From Charina bottae (lineage: Eukaryota > Chordata > Lepidosauria > Squamata > Charinaidae), in NCBI GenBank assembly GCA_023362775.1, contig JALMGJ010000020.1, forward strand, positions 7,954,501-8,018,500: a DNA stretch of 64,000 nucleotides, written 5' to 3'. Below are positions 1 to 10,838 of this stretch, piece by piece. Numbering within the stretch: the stretch's first letter is position 1; each line of letters starts with the position of its first letter. The position numbers and the translations under genes are program-made. The notes below the pieces were generated by a model, which did no database searches, was not told where the DNA came from, and saw only the letters and a list, made by a program, of their open reading frames with translations.

Positions 1-152
1 TGTCATGTCTCTACTTTAGGGGCACAAGTGGTTAAAACCTAGATAGGGATGTCTCTAGTTTAATGTAGAACAGGACCAGGCAATATAGTACCGTATATGC
101 ACAGATATAATTCTTAAGACATGCCAAGCTCTCTCCCCAGCTTTAAAGAAAG
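1..152. other. Unassigned flank
   Basis: No gene or repeat is recognised. The last part ends in a GAAA-rich stretch (about 139-152) directly before the first LINE fragment. That stretch resembles the microsatellite that follows the same fragment and may be its insertion target. Confidence 0.4.
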
Positions 153-605
153 AAAGGACCATCTCATCCCCATTACTTCGACCCGCCCCACCCGGTCATG
201 GAGAGAGGGCATGCTACGGACCCCACCTGTAAGAGAATTCCATCTGGTGGGGCCCAGGAGGTAGGCCTTCTCTGCAGTAGCCCCGCCCTCTGGAATATCC
301 TTCCCTCTGAAATAAGATTGGCCCCCTCTCTCCTGGACTTCCGTAAAAAACTGAAGACCTGGTTTTGCCATCGTGCCTGGGGCGGGGAGGGAAATAGTCA
401 TTCTTGGGGATGGCTGGTGTCCTAAACCAGCTTTTTACATACTCATGGACCGGAATAGAACCTCTCACCAACTGGTTTTTATTGTATTTTATATTTTTAA
501 CTTTATTTGTATTACTGCTGGTTTTATGGAATTTAAAATTTTGTTTTTACTGTAAACTGCCCAGGGTCCCTCCTTGAGGGGGGGATGGGCGGTGATAGAA
601 ATTTG

Positions 606-606
<1 letters not shown>
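153..606 (+). mobile_element. L2/CR1-type LINE, 5'-truncated 3' end
   Basis: The start matches the C-terminal coding end of the LINE at 60306-62290: a 'GACCATCTCATCCCCATTAC' segment, then the region for the RAFS..APALWN..P and SLL.FRKKLKTW motifs. It continues into the 3'UTR with the family's conserved tail (a CTGCCCAGGGTCCC segment, a G-run, GATGGGCGGTGATAGAAAT). The coding part has no usable frame. This is a dead, 5'-truncated copy of about 450 bp. The L2 versus CR1/L3 (Snake1) assignment is uncertain without a library comparison. Confidence 0.75.
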
Positions 607-664
<58 letters not shown>

Positions 665-665
665 A
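607..665 (+). repeat. (GAAA)n microsatellite on LINE tail
   Basis: About 14 GAAA units directly follow the LINE 3' end. A short GAAA run also precedes the LINE fragment (139-152), so the array may have expanded from a GAAA-rich target duplicated by target-primed insertion. Confidence 0.9.
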
Positions 666-887
666 CCCCCCCGTGTCTTCTATCATCTTTATTTCTATGA
701 ATATCATTGGGTGACACACAGACATTCTTGGTATCCATCCTCACAGCCTCCTTACCCCAGTGCAAAGATACCCCTCTTCCTGTTTGCCAGCAATATATCC
801 TGATGATATTGCTTCTGTCTCATTGTCAAGCTACTGCTAAGGCAGCCTGAAGACGGTTTTAGGTGTTCCAGTGTGAACCATCTAGGG

Positions 888-991
888 CAGTCTTTCTCAA
901 CCTTGGCAACTTTAAGATGGGTGGACTTTAACTCCCAGAATTCCCCAGCCAGTTCCACCCATCTTAAAGTTGTCAAGGTTGAGAAAGACTG
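888..991. mobile_element. Palindromic hAT MITE (104 bp)
   Basis: The element is an almost perfect hairpin. CAGTCTTTCTCAACCTTGGC at the left end is answered by its inverse near the right end, and the middle holds 'aactcccagaattccccagcc'-type sequence. It is flanked by a perfect 8-bp direct repeat ATCTAGGG (880-887 and 992-999), the length typical of hAT. The terminal CAG..CTG fits hAT. A relative with the same ends is at 19462-19560. Confidence 0.85.
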
Positions 992-999
992 ATCTAGGG

Positions 1000-1260
1000 T
1001 ATAGGCAGGAGGTGGCTTAGGATAATGCTGTCAGGGTCGGCAATCGGCTTGTCCTCAATTACTCTGGTAAGTCTGCTGTGCCCTGTTGCACCTGGTGGTT
1101 GTAGTTGTGCTCGGCTCTCCTTTTGGAGTGCTGTTTGGGTTGAATGGGGATCACCCCAGCCACTTTCTTTGAGTGTCTTTTTTTCTTGCAGGTTTGCCAT
1201 CTGATCAAACTAAAAGCGGCCACTGCCTTGACCAAGAGACTGCGCAACTCACAGCCCTCC
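1000..1260. other. Unassigned sequence before the Gypsy LTR
   Basis: No similarity is recognised. It ends with CCTCC (1256-1260), which recurs directly after the right LTR and is read as the Gypsy target-site duplication. Confidence 0.4.
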
Positions 1261-1622
1261 TGTCAGAGTTCTGGCAGACCTCTGCCATTCAGACCAGAAG
1301 GATACGTGCAGGAAGAACCAACACGTAACTGACAAGCTAGCGCGGAAGCGAGCGCTACAGTAACGAGGTGTGAAACGGAATGCATCAACCCGGGAAAGAC
1401 TGTCTGAGTACTCCGGAGCCAAGAACTACACATCTCAACTTCAAAAGGACAAGGGGGGGGGGGGAATGTTTAAATGTAATATACCATGCCATACCAGTTC
1501 ATTCACGTCTTTGTTCCTGTTCCTGTGTACCAGAATAAATCCTTTTACTTGTAAGAAACCAGCATTCGTGGCTTCTTTTAGAGAAAGGGATTTCTTGGAC
1601 ATTGTTGGGAGCAGTCCTTACA
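1261..1622 (+). repeat. 5' LTR of Gypsy element
   Basis: This 362-bp LTR starts TGTCAGAG and ends CCTTACA (TG..CA). It is repeated at 7033-7393 with roughly ten differences, so about 3 percent divergence by eye. It contains an AATAAA polyadenylation-like signal near 1532 and a G-run near 1450. The element is flanked by the 5-bp duplication CCTCC (1256-1260 and 7394-7398). The sequence just after the LTR (from 1623) does not match a primer-binding site that I recognise. Confidence 0.9.
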
Positions 1623-1736
1623 TAAAGACGTGAATCACAACTGACCACGTATCCTGAGGACTATCCCGAAAAAATCGGTGAGCTCCCCAGTCGAAAGCGG
1701 TCACACCACCAGAAAACTTCATCCTCGTGAAACGGA

Positions 1737-3097
1737 ATGGAATCGGTAGAGGCAGCAGAAACCACCGCAGTAGCCGGACCCAGCTCATTGAGTGCCCAGC
1801 CGATGGAGGAAACCCAGCAAGTGGAAGCACGCTCTACCAAGACCACCAACAAACGGGAGGGAAAGAAATCCCAGAAGGAGGAGGTAAACAAAACCCCTAT
1901 CCTTCGCAGTGCCACCAAACCCAAAGCGACGGGATGGTCCGTCGCCATTGGTGAAGGGCTGGAAGAGAAGGTGGGGAAACCTACCAAGAAAAGGGTCACC
2001 CCAACCCAATGCATTGAGGTCCTGGAAGACCAGATGGCACATTTGAGTCTAGAAGTAGGATCTATGAATAAAAAATTGGACTCTATGGGGGTGGCCATGG
2101 AAAGATTAATAAGAAACATAGAGGGACTCAGAGGGACAGAAGTGAGCCCGGCACCCTCAGACGAGGAGGAAGAAATCCTAGAATGTAGTGGGGAAAGCGA
2201 CGAGGGGGAAGATGAAATTCACTCCTACAGTCAGCTGCCCTACAGCCAACCGCCTATAACCCCAACCTATGACCACCACAGGATCCCACTGAGGACCCCC
2301 GTTCCAAGTGGCACAGGCGAGTTAAAAACGAAATTTGATGGAGATCCCAAGAAACTAGCATGCTTTTTAACACATGTACAAGGCTTCATGGGAGAATTTG
2401 AGCATACCTTCCGAACGGAGGAGAGTAAGGTGCAATACATCTCCAGTTTTTTGGAAGGGGAGGCGGGTGACTGGCTGGTGGCTCTACACGATAGTGGAGC
2501 CCGCGAGCTGATGAACTTTAGGAAGTTCATGTACGCCCTTAGGAAGAGATTCGAGGATACGCTATCTAAAATATCAGCCAGGGCTCGAATCCAAAACTTG
2601 AGACAAGGCAATAGGGCAGTAGCAGAATACGCTATGGACTTCAAAAAGCTTTTGTCAAAATTACCAGACTGGCCTGAATCGTTTAAAATTGAACATTTTC
2701 AATATGGACTGAGACAGGATCTGATAGAAGTGGCAATAGAGAGAGACGACCCTGGAACACTAGAAGGGTGGATCCAGCTAGCAGGGAAAGTTGAAAGTAG
2801 CAAAATACAGCTACAGAATATCAGAACTTTCCACTCCATGCGGAAGAAACAGGGAAATTCCTTCACCCAACCACGCAAACCTACCAAGCAACGGAACTGG
2901 GAAGAGGAGCTATTTCTAAAGAAAAACCCTCCACAAAAAAGACGCCAGACGACAAAGGAGCCAAGACAGCGCCCGCGAAATACAAAGGAGCGGCGGCAGC
3001 AACCGAGGAGCGAAGGAGCGTGCAGTACTGGGACACCGACTCTGACACCTCAGAGGACAACTTCGAGCCGGCGGGAAACGAAAACGGTCTGTTCTAA
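1737..3097 (+). pseudogene. gag: Gypsy gag (frameshifted)
   Basis: This encoded the structural protein of the retrotransposon particle. The ATG at 1737 opens a frame with a basic N-terminus, an acidic stretch (about residues 140-165), and the helical retrotransposon Gag core (FDGDPKKLACFL, near residue 200, to the QYGLRQDL region, near residue 325). Near 2920, around an A-rich run, the coding-like composition moves to another frame, which continues with a TEERRSVQYWDTDSDTSEDN segment and stops at TAA 3095-3097. No CCHC zinc knuckle is visible in either frame. The frame change is most simply an indel, although programmed shifting cannot be excluded from one copy. Confidence 0.8.
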
Positions 3098-3205
3098 AGT
3101 GCGCCGCAGGACAGGCCTTCAACACTGGGTGCGACGGGGGGGATGGTGTTCCCAAATGCCCCACAATGAATATCAAGGTAAAGTTACAAAACTTGGACGG
3201 GACAA

Positions 3206-6200
3206 TTGTGGGGGGTGGCCATGCTGGACTCTGGGTGCTCCAGATGTCTGATGCGCCCGAAAGTGGCATCCAAACTGAAACTTAAATTGATCAAAATGAA
3301 CATACCCATCACGTTTTGCCAATTGGATGGGTCAGAAATGAAAGGTGGGCCAATTGAATATACCACAGAAGACATACAAATGTCTGTGGGGACCCATGTA
3401 GAGACATTACGATTTGTCGTAGCACCTATTGCAACGCGACACATTGTGCTAGGACTTAAATGGCTCAAGAAAAGAAACCCCCGAGTGGACTGGGCATCTG
3501 GGGAAATGGATTTTTTTGATGGGACCTACAAAGCGGTCGCGGAGACGACTGGGGTAAACGACCTCGAATGGGGGGCGGCAGGCATGGAACAAGGGGGGAT
3601 GGATCAATGGGAGGAGGATCGAGACCAGGAGAGTGACACGCTTCTGGACACAATCCCGGAGTAATATCTCTCAGTAGCTGAGGTGTTTAGCCAAAAAGAA
3701 TGTGAACAAGAACCCCCCCATAGACTTTCAGACGCAACAGTTGACCTCATACCCGGGGCACCCTTCCCCAAACCCAAAATGTATGCGATGACCCAGAAAG
3801 AACTGGTTGAATTACGCAAGTTCATTGACAAAAATCTGGCAAGGGGGTTTATAGAACCCGCAAATTCGCCCCTAGCAGCCCCTGTTCTCTTTCGGAAAAA
3901 GAAAGACGGGTCCTTACGACTCTGCACGGATTACAGGGGGTTAAATGCTATTTCCGTAACAAACCAGTATCCACTTCCACTCCTGAAGGACATGCTGGCA
4001 CAATTGGCAAAAGGCAAAATTTTCACAAAGTTGGATGTCAGAGAGGCTTATTACCGGGTACGCATACGGGAAGGGGATGAATGGAAAACGGCATTCAACT
4101 GCCCATTGGGTCAATATCAGTACCGGGTTCTCCCGTTCGGGATAGCGGGGGGACCGGGCATCTTCATGAGATTGATAAATGAGGTACTGTATGAATTTCT
4201 CTACCAAGGGGTAATTGTGTATCTGGATGACATCTTAATCTTCTCCGACAGCCTAGAGGAGCATACCCAATTGGTCAAAAAAGTATTAGAGAAATTGCTA
4301 GAGCAGGGCTTTCCAAAGTGCCGCCGCTGGCGACACACCCGGCGGCGGCGACATGCGTGCACACGGCGGCGGCGCGGGGGGGCATGCGGCAGCACACGCG
4401 CACGGCGGCGGCGCGGGGGGCGTGCGGCGGCACGGGAGGGGTGTGCGGCGGCGCGCGCGTGCATGGCGGCCACCGTGCACGCGCGCGCCGCCTCTTCCGG
4501 GTGGTGTGGCGACACACCACGCTGTGTGTGGCAACACACTTTTGTGTCGCGACACACAGTTTGGAAAGCTCTGTGCTAGAGGCTAAACTTTATGTCAAAT
4601 TAGAAAAATGCGAATTCCATAAGGATAGCTTGGACTTCCTAGGCTATAGAATTTCACACAAGGGCATTGAAATGGACCCGGGGAAAGTACAAGCAGTGTT
4701 AGAATGGGAACCCCCCTGAACCCGCAGACAACTCCAAGCGTTCCTTGGGTTTGCGGGGTTCTACAGACAGTTCATTCAGGGGTTCGCTCAGATCGTGCTG
4801 CCCCTGACGGACCTATTAAAGACAAAAGGAAAGGGGAACAAAGGGAAATTGCCCAGTAGCAAAATAATTTGGACCAAGGAATGTCAGGAGGCATTCGACA
4901 AACTTAAGGCTCTGTTTACAGAGGAACCCATCCTAAAACACCCGGAAGTGGAGAAGCAATTCATAATTCACACGGATGCTTCCCACAACGCAATTGGATC
5001 AATATTACTGCAATTCGATGATTCCAAAAAACTGAGGCCATGTGCTTACATTTCAAAAAAGTTCAGCGAAACGGAAAAAAGATGGCATGTTTGGGAAAAA
5101 GAAGCGTTTGCAGTTAAACATGCCCTAGACACATGGTGACACCTGTTGGAGGGGGCGACCATACCGTTCCAGGTTTGGACGGACCATAAAAACTTAGAGG
5201 CGCTCAAATCCCCCAGAAAGCTGAATCACAAACAACTACGGTGGGCTGATTTTTTTAGCAAATTCAATTTCACCCTACAGTATTTCCCGGGGGGGGGGGG
5301 GAAGAACCTCTTGGCAGACGCGTTATCACGCCTGCCCCAACACGACGGTAAAGTCAAGGGGATCGTGGAAACGTTCATCCCTACCCAGACGTGCACACAA
5401 ACACAGGCAATTGACCTAACAAACCAGAACAATCAGACTGATAGGCTTGAGGGCAATTTGGCACTCACCCGGAGCAAATCCAAAGAGGCAGGGGAGAACC
5501 CCTTCAAATCCAAACTGCGGGCAGAAACAGTGGTAGACACATGGTGGGGGGAGAACAGGCACACATTAACTGAAAGCAATGGGCTGTGGTGGAAGGAAGG
5601 AAAAGTATACATTCTGGAAGGGTTAAGGAAAGGGGCTTTAGAGAAAACACACGACCACAAGATGGCTGGCCACTTCGGGTTTGTCAAAACATTGCACCTA
5701 GTCAGAAACAAATTTTGGTGGCCAACGCTGCGCAAGGATGTTAAAGAATATGTAGCCTCCTGCCCAGTATGCGCTACGGCAAAACAAGTAATGGGGAAAC
5801 CCACAGGACTGCTTCAGCCAGTAGCCAACCCAACGCAGCCATGGAAACAGATTGCAATGGTCTTTATTGTGGACTTACCCGTGAGCAATAAAAAAACGGC
5901 AATCTGGGTAGTCACTGACCTATTTTCTAAACAGGCACATTTCATTGCTTGCAATGGGATTCTGAATGCCCATAAACTAGCTAAAATGTTCATACAACAC
6001 ATCTACAGAGCCCACGGTACGCCCGAACGCATAATAAGCGACCGCGGCAGTACTTTCACCTGCAAATTTTGGTGGGCATTTTTTAAATTAATTGGTTCCG
6101 TACAAGGATTAAGTAGTGCATTCCATCCGTGCACGGATGGATCATCTGAACGCATTAATGCAATACTAGAGCAGTACCTGAGATGCTACATAAGCTATCA

Positions 6201-6915
6201 ACAAAATAATTGGGCGGAATTATTGCCTTTTGCAGAAGTAGCCTACAATAATTCCATTCACCAAAGTACGGGGTTTTCGCCTTTTAAAATTGCGACGGGG
6301 CAAGACTTCATAACCATCCCCGAACTCGCCCTGACCCAAGTAACAGATGGGACCACCCCATTACGGGCGGATGAGTGGATCGCACGCATTAAAAACAATT
6401 GGCCGGTCATGGTGAAAACCCTCCAGGAAGCTAAAGAGAACTACAAAAAATATGCTGATCGAAAACGGGCGGCTGAATGGGAGCTCAAAGTAGGGGACAG
6501 AGTGTACCTGTCCACCAAAAACTTGCGCTCCACCCAACCAGCTAGAAAACTTGCCCCAAAATTCATTGGGCCGTTCCCTATAATAAACGTGATTAACCCA
6601 GTAACGGCCAAACTGCAACTCCCCAAATCACTGAGACGAGTTCACCCAGTATTTCACATCAGCCTGTTAAAACGGTACAACCCATCACAATGGCATCCCG
6701 AAGTGGCCGAGCCGACACCAGCAATAGTCAATGGGGAACCACATTTTGAAATTGATAAAATCCTAGACTCCAGGCGACATAAAGGACAGCTTCAGTACCT
6801 AGTAAAATGGCAACATCTGCCGATTGGGCACAAAGAGTGGGTAGACCAGAAACACATGCAAGCCCCAAAGTTAATCAGAACTTTTCACAAAGAATTTCCG
6901 GACAAACCTCGGTAA
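3206..6915 (+). pseudogene. pol: Gypsy pol: PR-RT-RH-IN-chromodomain (broken)
   Basis: Encoded the retrotransposon polyprotein. Visible in order: aspartic protease with MLDSGCS (from 3221); reverse transcriptase with a KLDVREAYYRVRI segment and the YLDD catalytic motif (near 4220); RNase H with HTDASHNAIGS (near 4970); integrase HHCC zinc finger (HDHKMAGH..CPVC); integrase core with ISDRGSTF and SSERINAILEQY; a GPF/Y-like module; and a terminal chromodomain (FEIDKILD..YLVKW). Breaks: a shift in the G-run just before the protease, TAA at 3662-3664, a hAT insertion at 4304-4573 that also shifts the frame, and TGA at 4717-4719 and 5137-5139. The usual first catalytic Asp of the integrase reads Val in a MVFIVDLP context. 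The two later stops look like CGA to TGA changes. Confidence 0.9.
4304..4573. mobile_element. hAT MITE inside Gypsy RT
   Basis: A 270-bp GC-rich element with inverted ends CAGGGCTTTCCAAA.. and ..TTTGGAAAGCTCTG. It is flanked by a perfect 8-bp duplication TGCTAGAG (4296-4303 and 4574-4581). It interrupts pol shortly after the YLDD motif, and pol coding resumes immediately after it in a shifted frame. The subterminal 14-mer TGTGTCGCGACACA is itself a palindrome. No transposase coding is present, so it is non-autonomous. Confidence 0.93.
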
Positions 6916-7032
6916 AAACAATCGAATTAATGTATTTTGTCATTTCAGACATAAGACAGCAGGAGGTAGACAATGTAAATACGTATGGAACTCACGGGGG
7001 GAAAGGGGGGATTTTCTCTTGGATGGGCGGCA

Positions 7033-7393
7033 TGTCAGAGTTCTGGCAAACCTCTGCCATTCAGACCAGAAGGATACGTGCAGGAAGAACCGACACGTAA
7101 CTGACAAGCTAGCGCGGAAGCTAGCGCTACAGTAACGAGGTGTGAAACGGAATGCATCAACCCGGGAAAGACTGTCTGAGTACTCCGGAGCCAAGAACTA
7201 CACATCTCAACTTCAAAAGGACAATGGGGGGGGGGAATGTTTAAATGTAATATACCATGCCATACCAGTTAATTCATGTCTTTGTTCCTGTTCCTATGTA
7301 CCAGAATAAATCCTTTTACTTGTAAGAAACCAGCGTTCGTGGCTTCCTTTAGAGAAAGGGATTTCTTGGACATTGTTGGGAGCAGTCCTTACA
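7033..7393 (+). repeat. 3' LTR of Gypsy element
   Basis: A 361-bp copy of the 1261-1622 LTR in the same orientation, with TG..CA ends, preceded by G/A-rich sequence that can serve as polypurine tract (about 7001-7016) and followed by the CCTCC duplication. Confidence 0.9.
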
Positions 7394-7584
7394 CCTCCAG
7401 AGATGGGCCTAGCCTGCACACCGCTCCCGTTCTGGAATACCAGTTCCATTGGTGCTGTCCTGTGGAGCAGATAGTTTGGGGGATTTCTGTGTGCATTGGG
7501 GATGGCAGGTGACATTTCTACTCAGTCACCATTACTCTGTCTGTGGGGGAGACTGCCACCTTGGCTTCTGCAGCTGCTTGGTTA

Positions 7585-7690
7585 ACTGAACTTTGAAGGG
7601 TCGATCGACTTATTTATTTTATATTTTTAAAATTTTTATCCCGACTTTATTATTTTTATAGATAACTCATCTACAATAACAGCAAAACCT
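7585..7690 (-). mobile_element. Possible tRNA-SINE 3' tail fragment
   Basis: A TTATTTATTTTATATTTTTA..ATCCCGACTTTATTATTTTTATAGATAACTCA stretch resembles the reverse complement of the tail of the SINE at 47283-47628 and its relative at 17935-18112. No promoter region is present. Confidence 0.4.
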
Positions 7691-7799
7691 CTTTCAAATT
7701 CCAGCTCTTTAACAATGATTATCTTAGTTATACAATTCTGGATGACTAGATGACAGCCAAGATATGTGAAAAGCAGTGACTCTTTGCAACTAAAACTTG

Positions 7800-8490
7800 A
7801 CCATTGGACAGGATGATGATTTTGAAAAAGGTTTGTGGATGTACCGGACAGGAGCCCACACCTTAACACATCTCTCTCCCGCACCAAAACTCATCTCTAC
7901 TGGACTATTGCAATGTCCAGTGAAGAGCATTTGGAAGCTACAGTTGTTCCAGAATTCAGTGGCTTGAGAAGTTATGGGCGCTTCCCAATTCATCCGGATA
8001 CATTGAGAGCTGCGCTGGTTGCCAGTTGCCTGCAATTGACCTGGAGCAATTCAAAGCGCAAGTGGTAATCTTTAAAGCAGAGCTTTCCAAACTGTGTGTC
8101 GGGACACGTTAGTGTGTCGCCTGCAGTGTCTGGGTGTGTTGCGGCTGCTGCTGCCTCTGAGCTTTGCCAGGATTCCACGCAGGTCCTAGTGCCTGCTTTG
8201 TGCCCTGCTGTAAGAGTGTGTCGCAAAATGATGCATGTCTAAAAAGTGTGTCACCAACATGAAAAGTTTGGAAAGCTCTGCTTTAAAGCCTCCCATGGTT
8301 CAGAACCTCAATATCTGAAGGACCACTTCTCTTGATAGTATCTGCCTGTTTAATAAGATCCAGTTAGGGTGGACTCACTGCATGTCATTTTGCTCAGGGC
8401 CTGCCATCTTCAGGGATCCTGGAGGCAAGCCTTCTCAGTCACTGTCTCCCTGAATATCCACATGGCCCCCTTCCTCCTGGTTTTTAGCAA
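7800..8490 (+). pseudogene. Decayed L2-type LINE RT 3' part, split by hAT
   Basis: Short blocks align by eye with the C-terminal part of the LINE ORF at 60927-62159: the DYCN block (near 7900), the LQLVQN block (near 7940), the LHWLPV..QFK.QVVIFKA block (8020-8078), and KASHGSEPQYLKDH after the inserted hAT copy. Many indels and substitutions are present, so this is an old copy. The hAT element at 8078-8280 lies inside it. Confidence 0.6.
8078..8280. mobile_element. hAT MITE with TSD CTTTAAAG
   Basis: A 203-bp element from CAGAGCTTTCCAAACTGTGT to ..TTTGGAAAGCTCTG, flanked by perfect 8-bp duplications CTTTAAAG (8070-8077 and 8281-8288). Its interior matches, in inverse orientation, the copies at 32138-32344 and 34203-34578. 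Confidence 0.93.
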
Positions 8491-8506
8491 TGGCTATTTC
8501 ATCAGG

Positions 8507-8837
8507 GGGCGTGGTGGCTCAGCGGGTAAGACGCCAGGCTTGTCGATCGGAAGATTGCAAGTTCGGAGGTTCGAATCCCTAGCCCTGCGTGCAGAGTGAG
8601 CTCCCGCACTCGCTCCAGCTCTTGCCACCCTAGCAATTCAAAAGCATGCAAATGCAAGTAGATGAATAGGTACCACTTCGGTGGGTAGGTAACAGCGTTC
8701 CGCGCGCATCATGCGGCCACATGACCACGGAAGCGTCTTCGGACAATGCTGGCTCTTCAGCTAACAAACGGAGATGAGCACCGGCCCCTAGAGTCGGACA
8801 CGACTGCACAAATGTGCGGGGGGAACCTTTACCTTTT
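8507..8837 (+). mobile_element. Sauria-type tRNA-derived SINE
   Basis: A full-length SINE of 331 bp. The head is tRNA-like with an A box (GTGGCTCAGCGGGTAAG) and a B box (GGTTCGAATCC). The body has the family's conserved core (AAAGCATGCAAATGCAAGTAG), and the end is AGAGTCGGACACGACTG.. followed by ACCTTTACCTTT. A 12-bp duplication TATTTCATCAGG flanks it (8495-8506 and 8838-8849). The AGAGTCGGA.ACGACTG end is nearly identical to the 3' end of the BovB LINE at 49391-52457, in line with the known dependence of Sauria SINEs on BovB. Confidence 0.88.
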
Positions 8838-8849
8838 TATTTCATCAGG

Positions 8850-9284
8850 AGTTGGGGGCTGAAATGGTCTAATCTGTTCCTTCTAGCAGTGGAAGCTATC
8901 TCTTGCCTGGTGGTGGCTGTTGAATGAATTAGATTCCTTGTGCTTTATGCTGGTCTATATTGTTACTTATTTTTCTGTAACATGCATTGTATGTTTTTAG
9001 CCCCATTTGGGATGGTTGGAATGTATGCCACTCCAGGTCAGCTTCGATTGGAGTAGCGTGTAAGCCCAGTAAAATACCTAAGAATGTGCCCACAGCAGCT
9101 TCTATTGTGCGATCTGCCAGCATCCCCTCTATGTTGTAGCCAGGAGGAATGAACCCTTTGCTCCCCTCCAGTGGTTATTAGGTTGCTCAGCTGATCTCTG
9201 TTTTGACAAACACACACCAAATTTTATGGCGAGCTGCTTTTTGGAAACAGATACAGGTAATGGCAGGAACGAGATCCTTTGAAA
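8850..9284. other. Unassigned intergenic sequence
   Basis: I see no coding pattern or recognised repeat here. Confidence 0.4.
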
Positions 9285-9480
9285 CTGTGTTCGCACTATA
9301 CACTAACTTACGGTTACTGAACCATAGCTTACTGAATTAATTGAATTGCCTGAGTTTGCATAACACACTGAACCATAAACTAACCACACTGGCTGAGCTT
9401 GCGCAATTCACTGAGCCACAAAACTAGCCAGCTCCTTTTAGCTGAATGTGTGTAAACCCAGCCAGAGTTTACTAGGCACC
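9285..9480. repeat. Possible dispersed repeat with AACCATA/CTAACC blocks
   Basis: Near-repeated blocks (GAACCATAGCTTACTGAATT, GAACCATAAACTAACCACAC, GAGCCACAAAACTAGCC) at about 55-60 bp spacing suggest an old, internally repetitive dispersed element. Similar wording occurs near 54970-55040 and 55300-55350. Family unknown. Confidence 0.35.
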
Positions 9481-9989
9481 TGTGTTGGCAAGCAAAACTT
9501 TCTAGCAAAAAAAAGAGAAAGGATGACTTGATCTCAAGCCCAAGCCCTCTTTGGCTCAAGTTAGTATTTTTAAAATTGGGGGAGAGATTGTGTGTGGCTG
9601 AGTAATTACAGTATATTGTACTTACATCTCCCTGTACTTATTGGACAAAAGCTCACTTCCCTCTCCCCCTCCAGGAAAACTTTGGGAAAGTCAATGCCAT
9701 CTATGCTAACCATTTATGGAAAAACTGTTAAGATGTTTATGTAAAATGCAACGCACACAGAGGCCAGTAGTGTTTTTTTTTTTAATTTGATAGCAAATGG
9801 TACAAATGCAGGCACTATGCTGCAACATTTTCAAACACCTTAATCAGGATTTCTGTTCCAAAGGTTTTGATCTCCTTTTTTATCCACCATCGCTGCGTTG
9901 TCCAGTATTCCTGGCATTAATATAAAATCCTTGTACCTATTCTTGAGATCTTTGCTACAGCTTAGCATTTCCCGTTATTTTCTTTCTGG
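9481..9989. other. Unassigned sequence upstream of the CpG-rich region
   Basis: A/T-rich sequence with a T-run near 9772. Nothing recognised. Confidence 0.4.
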
Positions 9990-10596
9990 GAGCCAAGCTG
10001 GCTCTGCAACCGAGCGGAGCAGAGTCCGCCTACGCTTGTCTGCTACAAGGAAGCGCGTCCGAACTCCGAGCCGCGTTACTTGGCGCTACAAGGTCAACAA
10101 ACGTCGCCAGCAGAAGGATGCGGCTCCATCCTGGGCAGAGTTTACTTAGACGGAAGTCCGGATGACTTCAATTAATCTTAATCCCAAGTAACGGGGACTA
10201 TCGCGGACTTCCCACTAGGTTGCTAGTTTGTAGCCAGTGAAGCCCGCAAGAACGCCAAGCCGCCGGGACGCTTAACCTCCCTCGCGGACTCGCTTGTTTC
10301 TCTCTCTCCTCCCCCCCCCCCCCCGCCGTTTTCTGCGTGGAGCCTCCGCTGCCTTTCAAGTTGCTGTACAGTATACGGATTCAAAGGAGGACACAGCATT
10401 TGGCTCGGAAATAAGCGACGAGCAGCTTAAGGAAGGAAGGCTCCCCAGATCCTCATCACCCCTGTCCATCACTGAGTCCGCAGCCCTCCATGCGGGCCAG
10501 GTGTCCTGCTTTATCCCCATTCTCCAGCTTGCGGCCGTTTATTCTCCTTGTCATGCAAAAGGCTGGCTCGCTGCACCGCAAAGACATCCCCTGGAA

Positions 10597-10604
10597 ATTT
10601 GCAT
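10597..10604 (+). promoter_or_regulatory. Perfect octamer ATTTGCAT (POU site)
   Basis: Exact match to the POU-factor octamer, about 930 bp before the KLF7 ATG and inside the promoter region. A match of this length can occur by chance. Binding is inferred, not shown. Confidence 0.35.
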
Positions 10605-10690
10605 GTACCAGAGCTCTGCTACCGCGCCATCTAGCCCTCTCCATCACACCCTCTCCCAAGCCTCGGCGCACAGCACCGAGCCCTGCCCGT

Positions 10691-10736
10691 TTATATAGTT
10701 CTCTAAAAATAGCTCCCCTTACACTGCCTTATAAGG
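10691..10736 (+). promoter_or_regulatory. TATA-like / MEF2 / CArG cluster
   Basis: Within 46 bp lie TTATATAG (10691-10698, TATA-like), CTAAAAATAG (10703-10712, exact MEF2 consensus YTAWWWWTAR) and CCTTATAAGG (10727-10736, exact CArG box CCW6GG, a palindrome). A one-mismatch CArG, CCTTACATGG, follows at 10870-10879. The cluster lies about 800 bp upstream of the KLF7 start codon. The spacing and exact matches suggest SRF/MEF2 control, which is an inference. Confidence 0.5.
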
Positions 10737-10818
10737 CGGCAGTCGGATGAAACGCTCCTCCAATCCCTCCGGCTCTTCCGTGCTATGGCCCGTCCCCATT
10801 TCCTCCATCAAGGCTTCG

Positions 10819-10838
10819 ATTGGGCGTCAGTGACTTCA
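10819..10838 (+). promoter_or_regulatory. Inverted CCAAT box and CRE-like site
   Basis: ATTGG at 10819-10823 (CCAAT on the minus strand) is followed by TGACTTCA at 10831-10838, one base from the cAMP response element TGACGTCA. Both are short matches within the CpG-rich promoter. Confidence 0.3.

Larger units (their letters stand above)
1261..7393 (+). mobile_element. Ty3/Gypsy chromovirus LTR retrotransposon
   Basis: A complete two-LTR element of 6.1 kb with the order LTR, gag, protease, reverse transcriptase, RNase H, integrase, chromodomain, purine-rich tract (about 7001-7016), LTR. Protease-RT-RH-IN order and the C-terminal chromodomain identify the chromovirus branch of Ty3/Gypsy. It is inactive. 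Gag and the protease start are frameshifted, pol carries three in-frame stops, the first integrase aspartate position is altered, and a 270-bp hAT element sits in the RT domain. It lies about 4 kb upstream of the KLF7 exon, in the same orientation. Confidence 0.92.

Noticed and set aside
1261..7393. Endogenous retrovirus
   Set aside because: Integrase follows RNase H with a C-terminal chromodomain, there is no envelope gene, and RT motifs fit Ty3/Gypsy chromoviruses.
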